64,000 bases of DNA from Prorocentrum cordatum. Lineage: Eukaryota; Sar; Dinophyceae; Prorocentrales; Prorocentraceae. A model generated the notes under the pieces. It did no database searches and was not told the DNA's origin. It saw only the letters and a list, made by a program, of their open reading frames with translations. The stretch's first letter is position 1; every line of letters starts with the position of its first letter. A program made the position numbers and the translations under genes. The stretch is taken from NCBI GenBank assembly GCA_963575745.1, contig CAUYUJ010001414.1, forward strand, positions 334,270 to 398,269, written 5' to 3'. This document shows, in pieces, positions 28,829 through 40,195 of the stretch.

Positions 28829-30003
28829 ATCATCGGGGCGACGACGAGCACGACGCCGAGGCTGCAGCTGCTGCGGAGGCGCTCGGCCTGGCGATGGACC
28901 TCGACAGCTCGGGCGCGCTGGAAGACGGCCTCCTGGGCGCGCTGGGCTTCGGCGCCGAGGCTGCTGCTGCTGGGGAGGCGGGCAGCTCGCTGGCGGTCGT
29001 CGACGGCTCGGACGCGCTGGACGTCGACACCGAGGGCGCGCCGGGCGACACCGAGCACGACGCGGAGGCTGCAGCTGCGGGGGCGGCGGGCGGCCTCATG
29101 GCGGGCGTCGACGGCTCGGACGCGCTGGACGTCGACCTCGAGGGCGCGCTGGGCGACACCGAGCACGACGCGGAGGGCCAGGGCGAGGGCGCGCTGGGCG
29201 GCGCCGTGCACGATGGATGGGCGGCTCCTGCTGGGGCGGCGAGCGGCGCGGCGGCGGCCTTCCTCGGCTCGGAGGCGCTGGGCGTCGACCGCGTGGGCGC
29301 GCGGGGCGACACCGAGCACGACGCCGAGGCGGCTGCTGCGGGGGCGGCGAGCGACTCGGCTGCGGCCGTCGACGCCTCGGGCGCGCTGGACGGCAACGCC
29401 GCGACGGCGCTGGGCTCGCTGGGCTTCGCCGAGCGCGTCGCCCGTCTCCTGGCGGCGGCTGGCGCGCGAGAGCAGCAGGCCCCAGGCGCGGCCGCCCCCA
29501 GCCTGGGCGAGCGCGACGGCGCCAGCGCCTCGGCCGCGCTGGAGGGCAGCGGGCGCGGCGCCGAGGCGGCCGCAGAGGGGGCGGTGCGTGGGCCGACTGC
29601 CACGTACCCCCCTCGGCGCCACGGGCACGCCTGGGAAAGAGTCCCCGCCCTCGGCGATTGGCCAGGGCCCTGGGATCCTCGGGCCGCACCGAGCGTTCGA
29701 GGGCAAGGACGTGGACACGGCGGCGCCTTCGACGACCGCGTGGCCGCGCTGGACGGCGGCCGCCGCGCCCCGCTGGGCGACCTCGAGCACGACGCCGAGG
29801 CTGCTGCTGCTGGTGCATCGCCGCGGGCGGCTCGAGCCAGCGCCGACTCCGTGGAGTCGAAGGCGGGCGCGGAGGCCAGGGCAGCCGAGTTCAAGAAGCT
29901 CGTCGCGCAGCTCGGCGGCGGGCGGCAGGCGCGGAGGACGCGAGCCCCTTCGACCAGTTCTTGCTCCTCATCTGAGGAGGCGGGCCAGGCGGCCGAACCC
30001 TGA
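28829..30003 (+). CDS. Possible exon: Ala/Asp-rich repeat protein
   Basis: The plus frame entered after TCCTCCAG at 28828 runs ~390 codons to TGA 30001. It consists of imperfect ~35-residue repeats around EHDAEAAAAG and DGSDALDVD, with C-terminal helix AEFKKLVAQLGGG. GC-rich third positions and acidic, repeat-structured composition fit coding DNA. However, both minus-strand frames across this segment are also open, as expected for repetitive GC-rich DNA. Upstream, 28174-28260 (ESRAARQSVCCLLRDSDVVDV) might be another exon, interrupted by the family E element. No homology is recognised; this may be a minisatellite and not a gene. Confidence 0.3.
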
Positions 30004-30177
30004 CCTCAGGGCTCGTCTTCTTCTTCTTCCCCTCCAGATCAACGCCTCTCGCAACGCACACAACGCACCTGGACTGGCTCGAGGTCCCCGCGGGCGCTGG
30101 CTCGGGCCTCCGACGCGCCGCGCGGCGCGAAGCAGTCGAGGCGCAGCGAGCGGCACAGGCAGGGACTGGGGGGGGGG

Positions 30178-30262
30178 CGAGGAGGAGGAGGAGGAGGACG
30201 ATGAGGAGGAGCGAGGAGGAGGAGGAGGAGGACGGAGGAGGAGGAGGAGGAGAGGAGACGAC
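30178..30262. repeat. (GGA)n microsatellite
   Basis: GGA/GAG tract. Confidence 0.9.
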
Positions 30263-30524
30263 GACTCTGACAAAACGTGGGCCACCCTCGCCTGCCGCAC
30301 GTCCTCGAGGTCGCCGCCCTCCACCCGGGCGGCCGCCGGGAAAGGGGCCCGCTGCGGGCGGCCCCGCGCCCCTCGAGGAGAGACGCTCTCGAGCGACGCG
30401 CGCCCGGCCAGGCCCGGCCCGCGGGCGCGCCCGGCGGCGCGGCCCGGGGCGCGCCACACGTCGGGGGCGGCAAGCGAACGATCATTATCATCGCGCCGTG
30501 GTTTTTTTGCTCCAGGAGCTTTCA

Positions 30525-30680
30525 GGAGGAAAGAAACACGCAGACACAATGAATCGTCGATTCCCCAGAAAATCTAGGAAAACATGGGAAGTGGGGGGGA
30601 AGGCAGAAACCCAGAAACTATTTGAAAATATGGGGGATATTTTAATTGTGTGTATTTATTTGTGCGTCCTGGGGCCCCTT
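30525..30680 (+). mobile_element. Family C element, copy 1
   Basis: About 156 bp: starts GGAGGAAAGAAACACGCAGA, interior GGGAAGTGGGGGGGAAGGCA and AACCCAGAAA, ends TGTGCGTCCTGGGGCCCC. Weak inverted ends ACACA.../...TGTGT. Confidence 0.85.
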
Positions 30681-30790
30681 CAAGTTTAAAGGAGCGAGCT
30701 TTGACTCACGGCATCCGCGCGCGCCGGCGGATACTTCCTGAGCGCGCTGGATAACCTTATTTGCCTGAGCCCCCCTTGCGCACTCGTTCC

Positions 30791-30969
30791 GGGGAGCGAT
30801 GACTAGGGGGCGGTGGATATCATGGCGTGGGCCATGATATCTCCCCAGATTTCGTGGGGCCTCTTCTCATTTCATTACATCCCTGGCCCCCCCGCTGGGC
30901 CGCGCACATGCCGCCGGTCATGATTTGCACCCCCCCTTCTTGGACCCCCCCCTCTTGGCCGCTCCCGAT
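30791..30969 (+). mobile_element. Family D TIR element, copy 1
   Basis: GATGACTAGGGGG start, internal hairpin ATATCATGGCGTGGGCCATGATAT, then GGGCCGCGCACATGCCGCC and end CTCTTGGCCGCTCCCGA. Copies at 36164, 37895 and 61650. Confidence 0.85.
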
Positions 30970-31149
30970 TTCGAGGCTCAGGTCGGGCCTGCAAGGGTGG
31001 AAAAACCATCCCGACCCCGACAATGCGCGTTTACTAAACAGCCCTGGGCGTTTACGAAACAGCCCTGCCCTGTTCGGTTCCTTCCATGAGTGCGTTCGCT
31101 GAACGGGTTCGCTTGTCGGGGTGCTTATTAAAGGGTGGATTTTCTGCTC

Positions 31150-31290
31150 CTTATACAGGGGGAATGTCCAAAAACAGTAAAACAATAATAGGGGGACGAT
31201 GTTGTGACTATTCTTGGCTCTTTGGGGATATGTTCTGACTACGTTTGCTTTCTCGCCCGACTCCACCTGTAGGGGGACATGTCCGACCTA
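31150..31290 (+). mobile_element. Family A TIR element, copy 3
   Basis: Right end CTGTAGGGGGACATGTCCGA is intact; the left end has decayed to CTCCTTATACAGGGGGAA. Confidence 0.75.
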
Positions 31291-31298
31291 GTTCTATG

Positions 31299-31465
31299 CC
31301 TCCTGGATGGGGTCGGAGTCGATGGGGACGGAGGATCGAGCCGCATCGCCGATGCATCGACGATGCGGCTCGATGTGGAGACCGTGTTTCCCCACGCTGG
31401 CGTCGCCGATGTATTTGCGACGTCGGCGCGATACCTCGACCTCATTTAGGAGGCCCCCATCTGGG
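31299..31465 (+). mobile_element. Family I palindromic element, copy 1
   Basis: GGATGGGGTCGGAGTCGATG then GCCGCATCGCCGATGCATCG and inverted GATGCGGC words. Other copies: 32590-32660 (partial), 37325-37490 (decayed), 55150-55387, 62888-63256. Confidence 0.65.
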
Positions 31466-31938
31466 AGGCTTCTAGCCGTTCGAACAGAAGGAGGGGCCCC
31501 AACCACGACCAGGTCGATTTCTGGAGGGTCCCTCGTGGGCGATCCCCCCGACCTCGACATGGGCACTATGCTTGTGGTTGTGGTCTGTTTGGCCGTCCTG
31601 GGGCGCCACGTCGACCTCGACCGGAGGTGAGCCGGTGTCGCTCTCCCGACGACCGCCCGCATGCACAAGGCACCCCCCCGGGTGTGTCCCTCGACGCTTG
31701 TTGTGGTCGCCTGCTGTCCCCGCATAAGCGCCAGCTCTCTTCCTGCGAATCGCGATCAAGACTAGAAAGAAGAACGACCAGCAGATGCATGAACATGAGC
31801 TCGGCGTCACCCTAACATACTAATGCTATGTGTGCGTCTCCCCGTCCTCAGGGGCGACGCGCGCACCCAGAAGTCTTTTAGTAGGTGCGTCATGGTGGGC
31901 GCTTTCTGGCCGCACCGCTCGGGAAACGACATACTTCA
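31466..31938. other. No gene recognised
   Basis: Mixed sequence without repeats or coding frame that I can support. Confidence 0.4.
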
Positions 31939-32102
31939 GAGCGTGAATTACCTACCCCGGTTTCGCTTCCAGGCAAAACCAAGCCATACCACGCGCCTCC
32001 TCGTCAAGCGGCCTGACCAGTACAGGCTGCAATTTGGCATCGTTTGGTATCTCTTGGAAGCGAGGGTGGTCAAAAGCGAGGTAGGTTTGTTCCCCCCCTA
32101 AT
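31939..32102 (+). mobile_element. Family B TIR element, copy 2
   Basis: Near-identical to copy 1 (11427). ATACT lies on both sides (31931 and 32101), possibly a target duplication. Confidence 0.9.
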
Positions 32103-33080
32103 ACTACCAGATGGGTCTAGCAGATGTTCTGGTCGGACGCGCCGTTCCAGGGAGGGCATGCCGTATGCTTCTGTGCGTCTCATAAACTCCTGCGGAGCTC
32201 CGCGCCCGTGTCGTGGGTCGGCGCCTGGGCACGCCCGCGCCGCTGCAGGGCACCCCGTGAATCTGAGGAAACGTGGGGCGCCCCAAAAAGGGCCTCGCCT
32301 TGGAGGATAGAAGGAGCCGACACCTCTTCTGCGGCGGATGGTCGGCGGAAGGCCGAAGTGAAACGAGGCCGCCCCCGCTGGCGGAAGCCTGCGGGGGGGC
32401 GGCGGAAGGCGGCAGAAATGACATATGCACCCCCAAGAGGTGGAAGCGTTTTTTGGCACTGGGTTTCCGGAATCTGCCACGCGTGCGTTTGCGCTGTTAT
32501 GTCCTCCGCGTCTGCGCCAGGGCGCGGCCGCGCGCGCGCGCGCGATCGCGAGGCCCCCCAGAGGGGGTCGGAGGATTTTTGCAGAGTTGCCAATGCATCG
32601 GCGATGCGGCGCGGTCCGGCGACCCCGTCTGCTCGGACCCCGTCGATCAGGCCTTCGATGTGCACGCGCAGAAGAAGGAAGGGCCGCCTTCTACGACCTC
32701 GGCGCATAATTCGGCTGCCCGCGCAGGGTCGCGCGTAATTGAGCACCCAGCCCGCGTGGGCCAACGCGTATGGTTCCTCTTTCAAGGTGCGCAAGACCCT
32801 CCTGGTCTGGCATGTCTGCGCCTATTGTGCGGTATGTGTAGCGCCTCTTGCTCTTGCGCTCCCGAATGAGTTCAAGACCCCTTGGATCTTCCATTGCAGC
32901 CAGGCGGCTCCGCGGTGCATGCGCGTGTAGATTCCAGCCTCTCTTCCTCCTCGTCGGTCTTTCCACTGTTGCTCTTTCGCCGCCTCTCGGTTCGCATGGC
33001 TCTTGAGCACAATGGCGCGCTGGGAACGCCGCCCTGGGCGCGCGCGACAGATAAGAGAACGCAGCCTTTTTTGCTGCGGG
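32103..33080. other. No gene recognised
   Basis: GC-rich; includes a GCGCGCGCGCGC run near 32530 and family I words near 32590-32660. No coding frame is supported. Confidence 0.4.
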
Positions 33081-33084
33081 TCCC

Positions 33085-33190
33085 GTTCCCGTCAACATCC
33101 AGCTGCCTGCGGCAAGTCCCGCTGCCGTGCCAGCCAGCCTGTTGGGTGACGACTAGTCGAGGGGGCGCGGGAGGCCGGCACGCGTGACGC
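33085..33190 (+). mobile_element. Family Q repeat, copy 1
   Basis: GCTGCCTGCGGCAAGTCCCG ... GACTAGTCGAGGGG ... GGAGGCCGGCACGCGTG; a diverged copy is at 46562-46680. Confidence 0.65.
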
Positions 33191-33599
33191 TCCAGGCCTC
33201 TTGAGAGGATTGATTGGGCCGCTTGTGGGGGCTCTTCGGGGGTTTTGTTCCAATCATCGTCACCACATACGGTCGGCACGGGGAGGGTACCCGAATGTCT
33301 TTCGTGTTTGCTGGATTTGTTGTCAAGCCTGGGGGGAGGTTGCCCTCGAATGTTCCTCACGCTGGCCGGCGGAGGTTCTCATGTTTTTCGGGTTTGTTTT
33401 TTTGTCCCGGGTCCGGCCATGCCCCATCCCTTCGGGTTACCATCGTGATATCCACACTTCGGAGCTGTGAATCATGCGCCGCCCAGCGAGGCCTCGCCGA
33501 CGGCGCGTCGCCGCTGCCCGCGCCGCGCACGCCGCCGCCGTCCGCCGCGGCGGCGCCGCCGAGCCCGAGCCCGAGGCGCCGGCCCTCCTGGAGGGCGAA

Positions 33600-33858
33600 G
33601 CGCCGACGTTGACGACGACGTCGCATGACGACGATGGCGCACGACGACGCACGACGACGGCGACGTCGACGGCGACGACGACGATGACGGCGACGACGAC
33701 GACGACGCACGACGACGCACGACGGCGACGGCGACGACGCACGACGACGACGTTGACGGCGACGCACGACGACGACGTTCACATTGACGACGACGACGTC
33801 GACGACGGCGATTGCGACGGCGACGGCGACCCCGACGGCGACCACGACGACGGGCCTG
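33600..33858. repeat. (GAC)n microsatellite
   Basis: GACGAC/GCACGACGACG tract. Followed by (GA)n at 33945-33962. Confidence 0.92.
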
Positions 33859-34289
33859 CAAGTCGGACGGTCCGGGTGATCAAAGCAGCAAGCCTCGTTC
33901 GAGGACATCCCGGAACACATCGGTCATCAGAACAATGATAGAAAGAGAGAGAGAGAGAGAGACAAACAGAGAGCGGCGCGAATTAACGCCCCCCCCGTCG
34001 GAGCCCGAACAATTGTTTTTGGCACGTGTGTTCAGGTGCTCCGATCGTTCATGTCTTCGACGCGGTTCCCTGGCGAATGCGTGTACTGCCCGCCCCCGGT
34101 GCCAGGTGTGCAATGTATGGATGTTTTTCCATACGCGGTCGCCAGAAGTCCCGGCGTTGTCCCCAAAGCGGGAGTTACATTGAGTTCGGCGGCGATCCCA
34201 CGGCCAAGCAAGGGCCCCCACAGGCCGAAACCGGCCAAGGATCCCCCGCTGGAGGCTTTGTTCTTTCCGAAGGATTTATGCGACAAGTC

Positions 34290-34567
34290 CGCCTCTCCTC
34301 CTCGTCCTCCTCTCCTCCTCTCTCCTCCTCTTCTTCCTCCTCCTCCTCCTCCTCCTCCTCCTCCTCCGTTCCCTCCTCCTCCTCCTCCGCCTCCTCCTCT
34401 TCTTCGTTTTCCTCCTCCTTCTCCTCCTCCTCTTCCTCCTCCTCCTCCTTTTCCTCCTCCTCCTCTCTCCTCCTCCTCCTCCTCCTCCCTCCTCCTCCTC
34501 CTCCTCCCCTCCCCCTCCTCCTCCTCCTCCTCCTCCTCCTCCTCCTCCTCCTCCTCCTCCTCCCCCT
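34290..34567. repeat. (TCC)n microsatellite
   Basis: TCC tract with CTT interruptions. Confidence 0.95.
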
Positions 34568-34791
34568 CCTCGGGTCGCCCACGTCCCCAGGGGAAACACC
34601 GTGCGCCCCCCGCCTTGTTAGTCTGGAAAAGCGCGAGAGCACGTCGGGGTCCGCCTGCGCCGAGGGCAGGGCGAGGCAGGGGAGCCGCGCGCCGCGAGAG
34701 CCGCAGCCTCCGACGTCGCGGCGCCGCAGTCGCGGACGGACGAGCGGGGCTGCCACGCCTGCGAGACAAGGGCCGACCTCCGCGCGCAACA

Positions 34792-35104
34792 GCGACGACG
34801 ACGACGCACGACGACGGCGGCGACGGCGAGGACGACGACGACGACGACGCGCGACGGCGACGACGACGAGGCACGACGACGACGAGGACGAGGACGACGA
34901 TGCGCAACGACGATGACGACGACCACGACGACGACCACGACGACGACGACGACTACGAGGACGACGATGCGCAACGACGATGACGACGACCACGACGACG
35001 ACGACGACGATGCGCAACGACGATGAGGACGACCATGATGACGACATCTCACGACGACGACGGCGACGACGACGACGACCACGACGACGACCACGACGAC
35101 CAGG

Positions 35105-35140
<36 letters not shown>

Positions 35141-35300
35141 GCGGCGACGACCAGGACGCACAACGACGACGACGACGACGGCGACGATGACGACTACCAC
35201 AACGACGACGAAGAAGACGCGCAACGACGACGACGACGAAGGCGACGACCAGGACGACGACGACGCACGACGCACGACGACGACGACGACGTTGACGAGT
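34792..35300. repeat. (GAC)n microsatellite, ~0.5 kb
   Basis: GACGAC with ATGCGCAACGACGATGA higher-order words repeated at 34900, 34968 and 35009. The 34568-34791 gap before it is GC-rich and unassigned. Confidence 0.93.
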
Positions 35301-35384
35301 CTTTCGCGGAGTTCTCGGCTCCGCGCCCGGGGGGGTCACTGGCGAGGGTGCCTCGGTATCAGGGGGTTACCTTGGCGGTCTGGG

Positions 35385-36000
35385 GAGGTTAAGGAGGAGG
35401 AGGGGGAGGAGGAGGAGATGAACGAGGAGGAGGAGGAGGAGGAGGAGGAGGAGGAGGAGGAGGAAGGGGCAAGGAGCAAGGAGCAAGGAGCAAGGATCAA
35501 AGAGCAATAGCATGGAGGAGGAGGAGGGTGGGGGAGGGGGATGAGGAATGAGCAAGGAGCAAGGAGTGAGGAGCAAGGAGCAAGGATCAAGGAGCAACTG
35601 GCAAGGAACAAGGAGGAGGAGGAGAAGAGGAGAAGAGGAGAGGAGGAGAAGAGGAGACGAGGAGACGAGGAGAAGAGGAGAAGAGAAGACGAAAAGAACA
35701 GGAGGAGGACGAGGAGGAGGAGGAGGAGGAGAAGGAGGAGGACGAGGACGAGGACGAGGAGGAGGAGGACGAAGAGGACGAGGAGGACGAGGAGGACGAG
35801 GACGAGGAGGACGATGAGGAGGAGGAGGAGGGCGGATGAGGAGGAGGAGGAGGAGAAGGAGGAGGAGGAGGAGGAGGAGGAGGAGGAAGGGCGGAGGAGG
35901 AGGAGGAGCAGGAGGAGGAGGAGGGCGGAGGAGGAGGAGGGATGAGCAAGGAGGAAGGAGGAAGGAGGAGGAGGAAGGAGGAGGGGGAGGAGGAGCAAAT
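35385..36000. repeat. (GGA)n tract with GAGCAAG minisatellite
   Basis: GGA repeats enclosing, at 35467-35610, repeats of GAGCAAG / GGAGCAAGGATCAA. Confidence 0.93.
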
Positions 36001-36131
36001 TTTGGGCCGTCGGAGCCGTCTTGGCCCGTCGAGGTGCGGTGGCGCTGTCATGGGCTGGCCTCTTTGGCCGTCTGAGAGCCGCTTTCGGCGGAAGTTCGGG
36101 CCCGGCCAGGGGACGCGTGGAGGCCGTTTCG

Positions 36132-36163
36132 GGCCGTCCCCGGGTTCGGCGGGACGCCATGCT
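36132..36163. repeat. 32-bp direct repeat, left copy
   Basis: Begins GGCCGTCCCCGGGTTCGGCG, ends ACGCCATGCT; identical to 36343-36374 on the other side of a family D element. Confidence 0.9.
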
Positions 36164-36342
36164 TCGGGGGCGGAAAAGAGGGGGGTGATGACTAGGGGGG
36201 TGGATATCATGGCGGGGGCCATGATATTTCCCCAGATTTCATGGCGCCTCTTCTTATTCCATTACGTCCCTGGCCCCCCCGCTGGGCCGCGCACATGCCG
36301 CCGGCCATGATTTGCACCCCCTCTCTTGGACACCCCCCTCTT
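36164..36342 (+). mobile_element. Family D TIR element, copy 2, between 32-bp direct repeats
   Basis: 179 bp between the repeats. AAGAGGGGGGTGATGACTAG at the left; CCCCCCTCTT at the right is its inverse. Internal hairpin ATATCATGGCGGGGGCCATG. Confidence 0.88.
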
Positions 36343-36374
36343 GGCCGTCCCCGGGTTCGGCGGGACGCCATGCT
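36343..36374. repeat. 32-bp direct repeat, right copy
   Basis: Identical to 36132-36163. Its first bases (GGCCGTCCCCG) also match the family D right end, so the two may be parts of tandem elements and not a true target duplication. Confidence 0.88.
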
Positions 36375-36417
36375 GGGCGCCGCGAGGCCGGCTACATTTC
36401 GAGACTGACGATTATCG

Positions 36418-36575
36418 GGAGGGAAAAAACACACACAGGCTACACAGACACGAAGAATCGTCGACCCCCAGGCACGTATGAGAAATATGGGGAGTGGGGG
36501 GGAAGACAAAAACCCAGAAAATATCAGGAGTCGGGGTATTTGTGTGTATTTATTTGCGTGTCCTTGGGTCCCTTC
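36418..36575 (+). mobile_element. Family C element, copy 2
   Basis: GAGGGAAAAAACACACACAG start, GGGGGGGAAGACAAAAACCC middle, TGTGTGTATTTATTTGCGTG end. Confidence 0.85.
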
Positions 36576-36796
36576 ATAGTATAGGTCGACCATGCCAGAT
36601 CGAGGGTACCCTCGTGACCTGAGCTTCGCGATCCATGCCTTCTTACATTCCTATGGCAATGTGCCCCTCGAAAGGGTCTCGTGTCCCCTCGCGTGTCCTC
36701 TCCAATCAACCCCGGCTGTAGGGCGTTTGAGCCAAAATTCCATGCGTGTTCGTGCGTTCGAGACAACACTCGTGCTTCCCGGTTGGACAAGTGCGG

Positions 36797-36985
36797 GACG
36801 AGCAATGACAAGCATGAAAATATTGGAGGTCCGCGCGGACTTCTCGGATCGGCGCTGGGCCCCCTCCTTGGCGCGCAGAGCGCGCCAGGGGCGGCGCCGG
36901 AGGCGTCGCCAGGGGGACTCAGCGCGGATCCGAGAGATCCGCGCGGACCTCGGAGTTTTTATGCTTATGTCATTGGTTGTTCCTC
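36797..36985 (+). mobile_element. Family K palindromic element, copy 2
   Basis: Left GCAATGACAAGCATGAAAA and GGAGGTCCGCGCGGA; right end TCCGCGCGGACCTC ... ATGCTTATGTCATTGGTTG is inverted. Centre GGCGCGCAGAGCGCGCCAGG. Confidence 0.82.
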
Positions 36986-37175
36986 GATCGCAGGGCCAAG
37001 TCCCGAGCACAGCGTCCCCGCTCCAGCACCGACGGCCTGCAGGCCCTGCCGGGTGTTGGCCCACGCAGCGGGGGTGGCCGCCACCCCGCGGGAGTTGTAC
37101 GCCCCTGCGGGTCGCTCCACGGGTGGCTCTCCCTCCTCTTGGGGGCTCCCGCCACGCGGGCGCGCGTCTCTAGGC

Positions 37176-37316
37176 TCACGTCGGGCATGTCCATCTACAG
37201 GAAGAGTGTTCAAAAGTAGATGGTTCTACTAGTTTTGATTATGTTTGCATGTTTCGATTCTTGTCTGACTGTTTCCAATTTTTCTGTCAAAATCCGCCAC
37301 GCCCGACCCGACTCGA
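37176..37316 (+). mobile_element. Family A TIR element, copy 4, with 8-bp target duplication
   Basis: 141 bp. Left TCACGTCGGGCATGTCC; right ATCCGCCACGCCCGAC. CTCTAGGC is present at 37168-37175 and 37317-37324. Confidence 0.85.
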
Positions 37317-37519
37317 CTCTAGGCCTCTCAGATGGGGTCCACGTAGAGGGAGTCGGAGGATGGCGTCGCATCGAGGCACCGACGAGACGGCTCAATGCGG
37401 AGCCCGATTTTCTGTCCAAGCAACGTGACTTCGCCCTTGGATCCCTTCCGATCCCGGCGCCCCCACTCCGCAGGACCCCATCTTTGAACCACCGTCGAAG
37501 AAGAATAAAGCACATCAGC

Positions 37520-37545
37520 GTCAGCTTTTGGCGCGGAGCGCCAAA
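37520..37545. repeat. Hairpin CTTTTGGCGC/GCGCCAAAAG
   Basis: 10-bp perfect arms with a 3-base loop. Confidence 0.8.
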
Positions 37546-37551
37546 AGTTTA

Positions 37552-37712
37552 CAGTCGGGGCGCTGAAGAAGGAACCTTTTTCGTTGGGGAGGGGCTCCGT
37601 GTTCCTTAATTCATTCGCAGCTTGCCTTGGATGTTCCTTAGGTTTTCGATACGGAGTCGAAGGTCAACTCATGGAAAAGAGGGGCCGCGTTCCTTATTTA
37701 GGGTTCCTTAGG
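37552..37712 (+). mobile_element. Family R element, copy 1
   Basis: CAGTCGGGGCGCTGAAGAAGG start, GGAGGGGCTCCGTGTTCCTT, end TATTTAGGGTTCCTTAGGTC; copy 2 at 60473-60632. AAGGAAC / GTTCCTT words are inverted. Confidence 0.85.
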
Positions 37713-37894
37713 TCTGTATGTTTGCGCGTTTATGTTCCTCTTCTACGCCGGGCCCTCGAGGCCTCGGGTGCCCTCTCTCTCGCCTTTCCTCCCCCCCCCC
37801 CCGCCACCAGGCCGGCCCCCGCGGCCGAGCCGCCGGACTTTGGCGGGGCGCGGGGCGGGGCGGCGGGGGCCGCCGAGGGGGGGAGGATCGGGGG

Positions 37895-38085
37895 CGGAAG
37901 AGAGGGGGGTGATGACTAGGGGGGGGTGGATCTCATGGCGTGGGCCATGATATTTCCCCAGATTTCAGGGCGCCTCTTCTCGTTTCATGACGTCCCTGGC
38001 CCCCCCGCTGGGCCGCGCACATGCCGCCGGTCATGATTTGCACCCCCCCCTCTTGGACGCCCCCCTCTTGGCCGCTCCCGATGGG
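37895..38085 (+). mobile_element. Family D TIR element, copy 3
   Basis: GGGGGCGGAAGAGAGGGGGG to CCCCCCTCTTGGCCGCTCCC; inner hairpin TCATGGCGTGGGCCATGA. Confidence 0.87.
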
Positions 38086-38149
38086 GAGGCGGACGCCCGG
38101 GCGTCGATCAGTGGGTGGGGGGGGATTTCGGGGGTGACGAAAGGATCCT

Positions 38150-38268
38150 GGCATCGCTCGGGCGCGTGCCCTCTTTTCTCGGCGAGGACCGTCGAGGACC
38201 CTCCTGGACCATCGAGCAGGCAAAAAGCACGCACGAAACCGAAAAATGCACGGGGAACGACGGCAAGA
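38150..38268 (+). mobile_element. Family L TIR element, copy 2
   Basis: GGCATCGCTCGGGCGCGTGC start; interior GCACGCACGAAACCGAAAAA; right end decayed. Confidence 0.75.
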
Positions 38269-38269
38269 C

Positions 38270-39525
38270 GGTTCGCCCTGGGGGAAGCGGGTCCTGAGGT
38301 GACTGAGCGGGTCCTGAGGTTTTCTCGCCGTGCTCGAGGTCTCGGGGGCCCTCCACGGGCCCTGGGACTGTCAGAAACAGGCTCAGGAGGAAGAGATCTC
38401 GTCCTGGGGGAGGGCCCCGGGGTCCAGGACCCGTTTCCCTCAGGACCAATTTCCCATGCTATAGAAGGTGCACCTTTCGTGTTTCTTAGGGGCCCTGACG
38501 GGGGCCCTCTGGGGCCCACGAGGGGTCGCCCCCCCCCACGTATCGCCCCCCCCCCCCCCCTTCCCACGAAGCAACGCCCAAGACAGAGACGTGCGCGGGT
38601 TGTGAGCAAGAAGTCACGGCAGGAAGTTTCTAGCCGTTTTCGGCCTCTCTGGGGTCAGTCGCCCCCGGGACCGTCGAGAAACGACCGTTCGTTGGGGAAG
38701 GGCGGCTACGTCTAGGGAGCCCGTAGTAACACAAGTCAAGAATGTTTGGGAAGGCAGCGTGTGGATGCGGACCCCGACCTTCCAGGCGTGTTGAATCGTA
38801 GATTGCATTCGAATTCCAGCCGAGATTTCGAGCAGTCCTGATAGGTCCTGCATGGCTGGATAGCTAGGGAGGGGGAGAGGAAGAGGAGGAAGAGGAGGAG
38901 GAGGGAATCGAGGATCGAGGGTCAAGGTTTGGGGGTTTCCAGCTGCTGCTGGCGGGGCCTCCAGGGGACTCCACGAGGCATCCTGGGTCCTCCGCAGAAA
39001 ACCTGGTTGGGGGAGGAGGAGGAGATTGAAGATTGGAGATTGGAGATTGGAGGATGAGGATGAGCAGCTGCGATGGGAGAAGGAGGGAGGAAGGAGTCAA
39101 GTATGGGATCGACTACAGAATGGATTCACCGCAAGCGTGGTCTTCTCTCAGAATCCGCGCACACTGCGAAGAATCTCGTGAAGTTGGGCACTCTCGACGA
39201 GAGCATTACAGTCAAAAACCCTAATATGGACGCGCGACTTTGCTCAGGGTACCCTTGCGTCCTTGCTCTTCCTTGCTCTTGCCTCCTTGAGGTGTTCGTC
39301 GTCCGCCGCCCCAGAAATCCCTACTTAGGCTTCCAAGGGTCTTGCGTCCTTACCGCGCGTCCTTATTAGGTTTTTTGATTGCAATTCTGGGGGAACTGAA
39401 TTCTGCAGTCGATCCCCAACTCGGGGGAGGGGAGGAGCAGGGGGGATAGTGGGAGCAGGAGGGAGGGGGTGGGGGGCACGCGCCAGCACGATGCTTTCTC
39501 GCCCAGGCCAGGGTACCCAAAAAAA
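38270..39525. other. No gene recognised
   Basis: Contains runs of 8-13 C near 38528-38560, a GGA patch at 38869-38905 and (GATTGGA)n at 39024-39052. Confidence 0.4.
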
Positions 39526-39529
39526 GGGG

Positions 39530-39625
39530 GGGAGGAGGAGGAGGAGGAGGAGGAGGAGGAGGAGGAGGAGGAGGAGAAAGGGGAGGGGGAGGGGGAGGGG
39601 GAAGGGGAGGAGGAGGCTCCTGGGG
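39530..39625. repeat. (GGA)n microsatellite
   Basis: GGA then GGGGGA words. Confidence 0.92.
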
Positions 39626-39724
39626 GCTGATCCTTTCTCTCTCTCTCTGAATTCTTTGCATGCTGCTCCCTTTTTATCTGGTACCCTTTGTACAGGCTGG
39701 TCTTGTACAGCCCTCATTGAGCGA

Positions 39725-39954
39725 GCGAGGACGACGACGAAGACGACGACGACGACGACGCGACGACGACGACGACGACGACGACCACGACGACGACGAC
39801 GACGACGACGACGACAGCGGCGCCGGCGGCGTCGGGCCAATTACGACGACGACGACGGCAGCGGCGGCGGCGGCGGCGACGACGGCGCCGGAACCGTCTC
39901 CTTCGGGCAACGACGATGATGTCGACGACGACGACGACGACGTTGACGACGACG

Positions 39955-39994
<40 letters not shown>

Positions 39995-40195
39995 AGACTG
40001 CATCGGCGTCGGCGACGGCGACGGCGACGACGACGCGCACAGGCCCCCCCCCTGACGGCGACGGCGACGGCGACGACGACGGCGACGGCGACGGCGCCGA
40101 CGGCGACGGCGACGGCGAGGGTGAGGGCGACGGCGACGGCGACGACGGAGACGGCGACGGCGAAGGCAACCGGCGACGGCAACGACGACGACGCA
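39725..40195. repeat. (GAC)n / (GGCGAC)n tract, ~0.47 kb
   Basis: GACGAC grading to GGCGACGGCGAC. Confidence 0.93.

Noticed and set aside
28633-29894. Minus-strand ORFs of 354 and 385 codons opposite the Ala/Asp repeat frame
   Set aside because: Ser/Ala/Pro/Arg low complexity, consistent with shadows of a GC-rich repeat; the plus frame is only a weak candidate itself.
36727-36738. Twelve-base match to the 3' part of DinoSL (TTGAGCCAAAAT on plus)
   Set aside because: Only 12 of 22 bases, no retroposed sequence, tail or duplication next to it; may be chance.
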